Part shown: piece after piece, positions 1 through 6,180 of the stretch
How the letters are laid out: each line of letters opens with the position of its first letter
Position numbering within the stretch: the stretch's first letter is position 1
Assembly: GCA_002403895.1 (NCBI GenBank)
Contig: DHIQ01000146.1
Location: 1-8,921 of the forward strand
Source of the DNA: Candidatus Neomicrothrix sp. UBA4742
GTDB lineage: Bacteria > Actinomycetota > Acidimicrobiia > Acidimicrobiales > Acidimicrobilacustridaceae
Direction of reading: 5' to 3'
Length of the DNA: 8,921 nt
The notes under the pieces: model-generated
What the model was told of the DNA's origin: nothing
What the model saw: only the letters and a program-made list of their open reading frames with translations
Database searches by the model: none
Program-made: the position numbers and the translations under genes

Positions 1-40
1 CGGCTGTCGCCGGCTGATCCAGCTGCACCCAGCACGGTTC

Positions 41-68
41 ACGGGGCGGACCGCATGGTCCGCCCCGT
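41..68 (+). terminator. Perfect hairpin upstream of flp (terminator or 5' leader structure)
   Basis: Positions 41-52 (ACGGGGCGGACC) pair perfectly with 57-68 (GGTCCGCCCCGT) around a GCAT loop, giving a 12-bp stem that is nearly all G-C. No T-tract follows, so it is not a textbook rho-independent terminator, although T-less hairpins are common in GC-rich actinobacteria. It ends 37 nt before the flp ATG, leaving no room for a full promoter between hairpin and gene. It may therefore end an upstream transcript (an in-frame stop lies at 15-17), or sit in a shared transcript and tune how much RNA reaches flp. The structure is seen directly; the role is inferred. Confidence 0.5.
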
Positions 69-91
69 CGCCGTTCCGGCCCAGCTCGAGA

Positions 92-99
92 GAAAGGAA
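92..99 (+). promoter_or_regulatory. Shine-Dalgarno of flp
   Basis: GAAAGGAA lies 6 nt ahead of the ATG at 106. It decides the start: the in-frame ATG at 55 lies in the loop of the upstream hairpin (41-68), has no purine-rich site, and would add 17 residues atypical for the short leader of a Flp prepilin. Confidence 0.7.
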
Positions 100-105
100 C
101 TTCCC

Positions 106-288
106 ATGAGTTCCAACCACTCAACCAGCCGGGGCCAGCAGCGGGTCAGGGGCGACGAAGGGGCAAGTTTGGTGGAGTATGCACTCCTCCTCGCCCTCCT
201 CGCCGTCGTGTGCATTTCAGCGCTCACCTACTTCCAGCAAGCGACGAGCCAGAGCCTTTCGAAGTCGGCTTCGTCGATTGCTGGGTAG
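106..288 (+). CDS. flp: Flp family type IVc (Tad) pilin, 60 aa
   Basis: This is the major structural subunit of a Tad/Flp pilus, made as a prepilin, cleaved by a prepilin peptidase (TadV/CpaA type) and assembled by TadABC. The 60-residue product has a hydrophilic, basic leader (1-19) ending in DEG, then ASLVEYALL (20-28). This is the Flp signature: cleavage after Gly19 leaves mature residues Glu5 and Tyr6 (E24, Y25). A single hydrophobic helix follows (about 22-42), then a short Ser/Gln-rich tail ending SIAG. Length and architecture match the family exactly. The start is the ATG preceded by GAAAGGAA; an upstream in-frame ATG at 55 is rejected. The gene points toward, not along with, the tadABC genes, so it is on a separate transcript from them. 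That allows pilin to be made in higher amounts than the machinery. No prepilin peptidase is visible in the window. Confidence 0.92.
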   Translation: MSSNHSTSRGQQRVRGDEGASLVEYALLLALLAVVCISALTYFQQATSQSLSKSASSIAG

Positions 289-337
289 GAACGATCCGCT
301 ACTGCATCTCCCGACAGGATGATGACAGAGAACCGCT

Positions 338-374
338 GAATGAGGGGGTGGACTTCAGGTCCGCCCTCTCATTC
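338..374. terminator. Shared bidirectional terminator hairpin between convergent genes
   Basis: The arms 338-353 (GAATGAGGGGGTGGAC) and 359-374 (GTCCGCCCTCTCATTC) pair over 16 bp with two G-U wobbles on one strand and a 5-nt TTCAG loop. It lies 49 nt past the flp stop and 10 nt past the stop of the - strand membrane protein gene. It is thus placed to end transcription from both directions. There is no strong T-tract on either side. The rest of the 289-384 spacer shows nothing else recognisable. Confidence 0.72.
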
Positions 375-384
375 GCGTCCAGGC

Positions 385-1851
385 TCAGCAGGTCGTGCCT
401 GAATCACCGAGAGGGGCCCCCCGGCGACAGGCCACCGACCACGAGGCATCCTGATACAGGATACGCCAGTCGTGGGATTCCGTCACTAGGCCGGTGAGGG
501 CCTGGCTCTTCCCCCACAGCACCACATCGACCTGGCGCCGGTCGAGCACGTCACGCCAGCCCGCAGCGCCGTGCAGGAGTGTGAGGTAGTCGTTGACGAC
601 CTCAGGGGGGTACATGTCCACCCGGTCGTCGATGAAGGCGCCGGCGTCTTCGCCGTAGAGCAGCTCGAGGTAGTTCCCCACGGTGTCCCCACTGGCCACG
701 TGGAGATCGTCACGGTGCAGGCCGTTGGCGTCCATCCAGGCCACCGCGTCGACCGGGAACGTCTCGAGCTGCCAGGCCGGTTGGTCGAGCGACGAGCTCG
801 TCACCACCAGACCCGCCACCAAGAGGGCCACGAGGGCGATGGCGGCGGCCGGCGTGCGCTTGTCGCCGTTTATGGTGCCCAGACCGGTGAGCCCCCGCGC
901 CATGCCGGGGATCAGCACCATGCTGGCCACGGCCACATTGCGGGCCCCCAACAGGGCGGCGGCGGTGAACAGCACGAGTGGGATGGCGGCCCGATAGCGG
1001 GGACGGCGGACCAGCACCACCACCGCGACCACGACCTCGAGCAGGAACAGGCGGGTCCAGGCCAGCGAGAAGGATGGGGACTGCCACTCAATGACCTGGC
1101 GCAGGACATCCATGCGTCCCAACAGTCGGACCGGGAAAACCAACATCACCGGGCCGAGGGGGTTGATCGCCCCCAACGCGATGCCCAGAAACGCCCACAG
1201 GCCGCAGCGCCATTCACGGGTGGCCGGCTTGCCGTCGAGGCGGCTCCCCAGCCAGAACGCTCCGATCGTCACCAAACCGAGGGGGAACGAGCCGTGCACG
1301 TTGACCCAGAGCCAGAAGATCGGCACCAGCCAACGAGGATCGAGGCCCCCCTCCACCGCCAGCAGCGCGAGCGACAGGAGCAACAGCCCCATCAGCAGGG
1401 GCCGCGGCGCCCAAACCGACGATGCCACGCCGAGCACGAAGCCGGAGATGAGGATCCTCCCGATCAGCGTCTTGGCTGGTCGGGTCAGGCGCCACACCAT
1501 GGCGCCGAGGGCGGCCGTGAGCAGGCCCATGAGCACGCGTAATCCGTTGGCCCCGTGCCACGACTCGACCAGGCCGTAGATCCACGACGCCAGCCAACTC
1601 TGCACCACCCACGGCTCGCCATGCGCGGTGAAGGAGTAGACGTCGTGGCGAGGGATCCCACTCTCCAGGATCAGCCGCCCGGTGACCAGGTGGGTAAACA
1701 GGCTGTTGTCGGAGAGGCGGTCGATCCCGATCGACAGGCCCCAAAGGGCGAACGCCGCGCCGACGGCCAGGGAGATGGTCGGTGGCCAGCGCCGCACCCG
1801 GGGCCCGGTGGTGACCGGCGCCCCCGAGGGTTCGGTCGTCGTCGCCGACAC
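385..1851 (-). CDS. Polytopic membrane protein, GT-C glycosyltransferase-like, 488 aa
   Basis: No specific function is recognised. The protein starts with a short Pro/Thr-rich cytoplasmic segment (1-22). About nine to ten hydrophobic segments follow (roughly 24-44, 102-120, 130-148, 151-168, 174-200, 218-243, 266-282, 287-303, 306-320, 335-352). A soluble C-terminal domain of about 135 residues ends it. The first extracytoplasmic loop contains SDNSLFTHLVTGRLILESG (47-65) and then IPRHDVYSFTAHGEPWVVQS (66-85). This resembles the loop of PMT/GT39-like GT-C membrane proteins, in which acidic residues after the first helix are catalytic. The tail carries ASGDTVGNYLELLYG and FIDDRVDMYP, a pattern common in these large unclassified membrane proteins. 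The GTG at 1851, 7 nt after the tadC stop, is chosen as start; a TTG at 1908 inside tadC and a GTG at 1797 are alternatives, and none has a strong ribosome site. Position at the end of the tad operon suggests pilus or envelope modification, which is only inference. Confidence 0.82.
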   Translation of the reverse strand: MSATTTEPSGAPVTTGPRVRRWPPTISLAVGAAFALWGLSIGIDRLSDNSLFTHLVTGRLILESGIPRHDVYSFTAHGEPWVVQSWLASWIYGLVESWHGANGLRVLMGLLTAALGAMVWRLTRPAKTLIGRILISGFVLGVASSVWAPRPLLMGLLLLSLALLAVEGGLDPRWLVPIFWLWVNVHGSFPLGLVTIGAFWLGSRLDGKPATREWRCGLWAFLGIALGAINPLGPVMLVFPVRLLGRMDVLRQVIEWQSPSFSLAWTRLFLLEVVVAVVVLVRRPRYRAAIPLVLFTAAALLGARNVAVASMVLIPGMARGLTGLGTINGDKRTPAAAIALVALLVAGLVVTSSSLDQPAWQLETFPVDAVAWMDANGLHRDDLHVASGDTVGNYLELLYGEDAGAFIDDRVDMYPPEVVNDYLTLLHGAAGWRDVLDRRQVDVVLWGKSQALTGLVTESHDWRILYQDASWSVACRRGAPLGDSGTTC

Positions 1852-1858
1852 CGCCGGG

Positions 1859-2788
1859 TTAGAAACTCGCGCGGATGTTGATGATGGCCGGACCGATGAC
1901 GACCACAAACAGCGCGGGGAAGATGCAGAACACCATGGGGATCAGCATCTTGACCGGGGCCTTCTGGGCCCGCTCCTGGGCCTCCTGCCGGCGTTTGATC
2001 CGCATCTCCTCGGCTTGAGCCCGCAGCACCCGGCCGATCGACACACCGAAGGTGTCGGCCTGGAGGATGGCGAGCACGAACGAGCGCACCTCGGGGACGT
2101 TGGTGCGCTTGTCTAGGGCGCGCATGGCGTCGGCCCGGGTCGCGCCGGCCCGGACCTCGCCCAACATGCGGGCGAACTCGTCCGACAGTGCGCCGGGCAC
2201 GGCCGAAATGGTGCGATCCAGGGCCTGCTCGAACCCGAGGCCGGCCTCGACGCTGATGGTCAACAGGTCGAGGATGTCGGGCAGCTTGATCCGCAGGTCG
2301 TGCTGGCGCTCTTCCACCCGACGGCTGACGATGGCGTCGGGGGAGAACAACAGCACGGCGGCCAAGATGAGGAACACGATCCAGAGCGTCAGCCCGGAGA
2401 AGTTGAGCGGGTTGTAGACGATCCAGAAGAAGAACCACGGGATGACCAGTGCCACCATGATCACCTTGACCGCCAAGAAACGGTCGACGTCGTCTATCGA
2501 TCCGTTGCCGGCAGAGATCATCTTCTTGCGAACGTTGTCCGTGTAGCCCACCGGGGTCAAGCGGCGGCCGAGCTTGGTAAGCCAACCCATCACCGGCTTG
2601 AGCGTCCGGTCACCGATGGGGACCAGGAGCTCCTGGTCGCGGACGTTCTCCACCTCGTAGCCGTCGAGCTGGCGCAGCGACTGGCGCACGACCGCCTTCT
2701 CGTTCATCTGCGAGCCCACGGCGTAGATGATGAGCCCGAGCGCCCCCCCGATCAGGAGAAGGCCGATGAGCAGCTGCATGTTGTCCAT
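1859..2788 (-). CDS. tadC: TadC, inner-membrane platform protein (T2SSF family), 309 aa
   Basis: TadC works with TadB as the membrane platform of the Tad pilus machine, linking the TadA ATPase to pilin extraction from the membrane. A hydrophobic N-terminal helix (5-25) is followed by a basic cytoplasmic stretch. Two close helices follow (about 107-126 and 133-149), then the type II secretion system F domain (about 166-285), and a final helix (279-303). The hallmark LPDILDLLTISVEAGLGFEQ (169-188), followed by AL, is the conserved T2SSF helix, and the order of helices and domain is that of full-length TadC. The ATG start at 2788 has AGGAG (2794-2798) with 5-nt spacing. The gene begins 16 nt after the tadB stop and ends just before the membrane protein gene, so it is almost certainly co-transcribed with both. 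Nothing appears truncated. Confidence 0.95.
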   Translation of the reverse strand: MDNMQLLIGLLLIGGALGLIIYAVGSQMNEKAVVRQSLRQLDGYEVENVRDQELLVPIGDRTLKPVMGWLTKLGRRLTPVGYTDNVRKKMISAGNGSIDDVDRFLAVKVIMVALVIPWFFFWIVYNPLNFSGLTLWIVFLILAAVLLFSPDAIVSRRVEERQHDLRIKLPDILDLLTISVEAGLGFEQALDRTISAVPGALSDEFARMLGEVRAGATRADAMRALDKRTNVPEVRSFVLAILQADTFGVSIGRVLRAQAEEMRIKRRQEAQERAQKAPVKMLIPMVFCIFPALFVVVIGPAIINIRASF

Positions 2789-2804
2789 TCCGGCTCCTGA
2801 TCCG

Positions 2805-4772
2805 TCAGATCTCGATGTCGATGATCTTCTTCATCCAGAAGAATCCGATGATCATCGAAACGATGGAGACACCCAACAAGATGTTGCCGAGCGTGTCGGT
2901 GATCAGCTTGTTGGTGTACTCGGGGTTGATCACGAACATGGCCAAGCCCAAGCCCACCGGGAGCAGGCCCAACACGATGGCGCTGACCCGGCCTTCGGCA
3001 GTGAGCGCCCGCACGTCGCGGCGGAGGCGCTCGCGTTGGGTCATGGTATCGGCCACGGTCAGCAGGAGCTCGGAGAGATTGCCGCCGACCTCGCGCTGGA
3101 TCCGGATGGCCATGACCGCCCACGCGAAATCGGCGCTGTCCATGCGCTCGGCCACCCCCTCGAGGGACTCCTCGAGCGGGCGGCCCAAGCGGGACTCGGT
3201 CACTACCCGGCGGAGCTCGTGGCCCATCGGGTCCTGGACCTCCTGCGACACGGCCTCGACGCCCTGCATGAGCGAGTAACCGGCGCGCAGAGTGCCCGAC
3301 AGCAGTTGGAGGGTGTCGGGCAGTTGGCCCAGGAACTTCTTGCGGCGACGACTGGCCAAGAAGCTCACCGTGGCCATCGGGGTGATGGCGGCAAAACCGC
3401 CGAGTATCAAGCCGAGGAAGAGACCGCCCAGGGCCAGGCCCAGGATGGTGGCGATGATGACGAGGGCCAGGTAGAAGAACAGCGCCTCACCAGCCCGCAG
3501 GGGCAGGCTGGCTCGCTCCAAGGCCGCCTCCGTCCGGGCGAGGTAGCCCTGACTCTCGGCGAATTGCTCGGTGACCTCGACTGCCCGCTGGATGATGGCC
3601 GTCCTGACGAACGAGCCGTCGTTCTCGTCCTCGCGGTCATTCTGGGGGCCGTAGCCCTCGGAGTACGGCTGCAAGACGTTGGTCAGGTGGCTTTCACGGG
3701 TGATCAACAACACGATGGCATACGTGGCCAGGGCCACCGCAACGACCACCAGCAAGACGGCCAGCGCCAGACCGAGCCCCCCTTGCAGGGCGCCGATCCC
3801 CTTGCTGGACGAGGTGCGCACGTCCGGGTTGAGGTTCTGGTAGCCGGAGGCGGAGGAGCCCTCGGAGTAGGTCGCCGACAGCGTGGCGCTGCCCACTTTG
3901 ATGGACAAGGTGGCGAGTTCGTCCTTCTGCAGGGTGGACTTGTAGGTGGCCACGAACTGCTGACGCTCGATGGTGTTGGCCACCGACTCCACCGAGGCCC
4001 CGAACTGGGTGCCGTCGGAGACGTTCAGGGTCCGCCCACCGTAGGTGTTGCTCAGCGACTGGAGTTGGTCCCCGTTGTAGCCACTGCCGGTGTAGGCGAC
4101 ACCGAAGACGGTGGCGCGGGAGCTGGCGATCTCTCCGGTGGCCGCAGCCTTCTGATCCCTGCTGGCGTTGTCGTTCTGCCCGGCCATGATCACCAGGTTG
4201 GGCTGGAAGTCGCTCTTGGTGGTCAGCGCGGCCGCCGCCTGGCGCACGGCGGACCACAATGCGGTCTTCTTGCGACCGTCCTCGGTGGAAGGAGGGCCGA
4301 CCCGATCGATGGCGGCCAGTAGCCGGGTGGTGTCCGCGGTGAAGTCCTGCACCAACACGCCCTCGTCATTGGCGGCGTAGATGGCGAACTGCTCGGTGAA
4401 GGTGCGGTCGTTGGACCGGGAGTTTATCCAGGTGCGAGCCGCCTCCTTGGCCGAGGCCAAGGCTCCCGATGTGTCCATGGAAGCCGAGGTGTCGAACACC
4501 ATCGCGTTGGCCAGGAGATGTTTGGTCGACAGTGGGGCGACGGTCGCCGGGGAGGCGGTGCCGTTGATGTCTACCGTGGCGCTGCTGGCATCAGCCGCCG
4601 GCCCGGTGGAGATGAAGGTCGCGCTGTTCGCCGCCGGATCGAGGGCGTTCACCGCGCGGATCTGGGTGAAGGTGTCGCTGACGGACTGGGCACCCGCCGC
4701 GGTGGACAACCCGATCAGCAAGAGGCCGACGACCCCGGCGGTGAGGCGACGCAGGGCGCGGGCGCTCATCAT
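2805..4772 (-). CDS. tadB: VWA-TadB fusion: exported von Willebrand A domain joined to pilus platform protein TadB, 655 aa
   Basis: Residues 331-655 are a complete TadB. They comprise a helix (331-357), an acidic cytoplasmic linker, two helices (about 430-471), a T2SSF domain with QLPDTLQLLSGTLRAGYSL (483-501), and two closing helices (594-614, 626-648). Ahead of this lies about 330 extra residues: a signal peptide (1-28, ending AGA) and a von Willebrand A domain. The VWA domain shows the MIDAS metal motif DTSAS (94-98) after a hydrophobic strand, and a second MIDAS-type Thr (T170, in KKTALWSAV). The third site, usually TDG, reads AGQND (197-201), so its Asp is missing or shifted to D201. Topology predicts the VWA domain outside the membrane and the T2SSF domain inside. 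TadB partners TadC and TadA; the VWA part could bind protein or surface ligands (inference). The start ATG overlaps the tadA stop by 4 nt (ATGA), implying translational coupling; a second ATG follows at once. The frame runs intact through the junction, so this is a true fusion. Confidence 0.94.
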   Translation of the reverse strand: MMSARALRRLTAGVVGLLLIGLSTAAGAQSVSDTFTQIRAVNALDPAANSATFISTGPAADASSATVDINGTASPATVAPLSTKHLLANAMVFDTSASMDTSGALASAKEAARTWINSRSNDRTFTEQFAIYAANDEGVLVQDFTADTTRLLAAIDRVGPPSTEDGRKKTALWSAVRQAAAALTTKSDFQPNLVIMAGQNDNASRDQKAAATGEIASSRATVFGVAYTGSGYNGDQLQSLSNTYGGRTLNVSDGTQFGASVESVANTIERQQFVATYKSTLQKDELATLSIKVGSATLSATYSEGSSASGYQNLNPDVRTSSSKGIGALQGGLGLALAVLLVVVAVALATYAIVLLITRESHLTNVLQPYSEGYGPQNDREDENDGSFVRTAIIQRAVEVTEQFAESQGYLARTEAALERASLPLRAGEALFFYLALVIIATILGLALGGLFLGLILGGFAAITPMATVSFLASRRRKKFLGQLPDTLQLLSGTLRAGYSLMQGVEAVSQEVQDPMGHELRRVVTESRLGRPLEESLEGVAERMDSADFAWAVMAIRIQREVGGNLSELLLTVADTMTQRERLRRDVRALTAEGRVSAIVLGLLPVGLGLAMFVINPEYTNKLITDTLGNILLGVSIVSMIIGFFWMKKIIDIEI

Positions 4773-6127
4773 TTGGTGACCGCCTTGCGGCTGAAGCCCT
4801 CGGGCTGGAAGACCTCCTGGCCAAGGCGGATGCCCAGGTCGGCCAGCTTCTCAGCGAACTTGGGCCGCACACCGGTTGCCTTGAGATGACCCTTGAACCG
4901 GCCGTGCTCGTCGACCCCCATGCCGTAGTCGAACAGGAAGATATCCTGGAGGGTGATCACATCGCCCTCCATGCCTTGCACCTCGGAGATATGGGTGACG
5001 CGGCGGCTGCCGTCCCGGAGGCGGCTGAGCTGCACGACGAGGTCGATGGCCGACGACATCTGCTCACGGATCGCCCGGACCGGCAGATCGAAGCCCGCCA
5101 TGAGGACCAAGGTCTCGAGCCGGGCGAGGGTGTCACGGGGGCTGTTGGCGTGCACGGTCGTGAGTGAGCCGTCATGGCCCGTGTTCATGGCCTGGAGCAT
5201 GTCCAGGGCCTCACCGGAGCGGCACTCCCCGACCACGATGCGATCGGGCCGCATACGCAGGCAGTTCTTGACCAGGTCGCGGATGGTGACCTCGCCCCGA
5301 CCCTCGATATTCGGCGGCCTGGCCTCGAGCGACAGGACGTGGTCCTGGTGCATCTGGAGTTCCTTGGCATCCTCCACGGTCACGATGCGCTCGTCCGAGG
5401 GGATGAACGACGACAACACGTTGAGGGTGGTGGTCTTGCCGGTGCCGGTGCCGCCCGAGACGATGATGTTCAGCCGTCCGACCACGCAGGCCTGGAGGAA
5501 GCGGGCCGAGTGAGCGTTCAAGGTGCCGAAGCGGATCAGGTCGTCGACCTGCAGCTTCTCCTTGGAGAACTTCCGGATGGTCAGGAACGGGCCACCGATG
5601 GCCAGAGGGTGGATCACCGCGTTGACCCGGGAGCCGTCAGGCAGGCGGGCGTCGCACAACGGATTGGACTCGTCGATGCGGCGCCCGATCTCGCTCACGA
5701 TCTTGTCGATGATGCGGCGCAGATGGGTCTCGTCGACGAACGTGGCCGTCGACTTCTCCAGCCGGCCACCGCGCTCGACGTAGACGGCGTCGGGCCCATT
5801 GCACATCACCTCGGTGATCTCCTCGTCGTGCAGGAGCCGGTCGATGGGGCCATAGCCGAGGATGTCGTCGGAGACGTCTTGAATCAGCTGGGCCTTGTCG
5901 GCCGCGGACAGGGGCGCGCGCTCCTGAGCGAGGGCGGCGTGGAGCTGGTCGTTCACCCGGCGGCGGAGATCGTCCTCCGACAGTCGCTTGTCGTAGAGGA
6001 TCGGCCCCAACTCATCGATGAGGTGATGGTGGATCTTCTGGCGGAGCTCGTCGAGCACCGGGTCACGCCTCTTGGCCCCGGTCGCCGGCGCAGCCTGCAC
6101 ATCGTGAAGCCGTTTATAGAGCGACAC
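4769..6127 (-). CDS. tadA: TadA/CpaF family pilus assembly ATPase, 452 aa
   Basis: This is the cytoplasmic secretion ATPase (VirB11/GspE superfamily) that forms a hexamer and powers Tad pilus assembly through TadB and TadC. A charged helical N-terminal region (about 20-90) precedes the CpaF N-domain with LGYGPIDRLLHDEEITEVM (90-108). All nucleotide motifs are present: Walker A GGTGTGKT (225-232), Asp box IVTVEDAKELQM (248-259), Walker B RIVVGECRSGEA (296-307) and His box TGHDGSLTTVHANS (316-329). Arginines such as R292 and R294 lie near the interface. Length is normal for the family. The start is GTG at 6127, supported by AGGAG 5 nt upstream; it begins 53 nt after the tadZ stop, the largest gap in the operon. 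The stop overlaps the tadB start. The protein appears fully active by motif content. Confidence 0.97.
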   Translation of the reverse strand: MSLYKRLHDVQAAPATGAKRRDPVLDELRQKIHHHLIDELGPILYDKRLSEDDLRRRVNDQLHAALAQERAPLSAADKAQLIQDVSDDILGYGPIDRLLHDEEITEVMCNGPDAVYVERGGRLEKSTATFVDETHLRRIIDKIVSEIGRRIDESNPLCDARLPDGSRVNAVIHPLAIGGPFLTIRKFSKEKLQVDDLIRFGTLNAHSARFLQACVVGRLNIIVSGGTGTGKTTTLNVLSSFIPSDERIVTVEDAKELQMHQDHVLSLEARPPNIEGRGEVTIRDLVKNCLRMRPDRIVVGECRSGEALDMLQAMNTGHDGSLTTVHANSPRDTLARLETLVLMAGFDLPVRAIREQMSSAIDLVVQLSRLRDGSRRVTHISEVQGMEGDVITLQDIFLFDYGMGVDEHGRFKGHLKATGVRPKFAEKLADLGIRLGQEVFQPEGFSRKAVTK

Positions 6128-6131
6128 TGCT

Positions 6132-6137
6132 TCTCCT
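6132..6137 (-). promoter_or_regulatory. Shine-Dalgarno of tadA
   Basis: On the - strand AGGAGA (within GATGAGGAGAAGCA) sits about 5 nt before the GTG at 6127 and fixes that codon as the start. The rest of the 6128-6180 spacer between tadZ and tadA shows no hairpin or convincing promoter. Confidence 0.75.
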
Positions 6138-6180
6138 CATCACTCGTTTACCCAGGACTCGATTGCTACCTAGCCGGTAC

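Noticed and set aside
571..1542. + strand open frame (323 codons) opposite the membrane protein gene
   Set aside because: Its product is Gln/His/Arg/Gly-rich with no structure, whereas the - strand frame encodes ordered membrane helices.
1852..1908. TTG start at 1908 for the membrane protein gene
   Set aside because: It lies inside tadC, is a rare start codon, and adds only low-complexity residues; the GTG at 1851 just after the tadC stop is more likely.
2727..4322. Long + strand open frame (531 codons) opposite tadB
   Set aside because: It lies antisense to the clear VWA-TadB coding region. Its product is rich in Gly, His, Gln and Asp without domains, as expected from a GC-rich antisense shadow.
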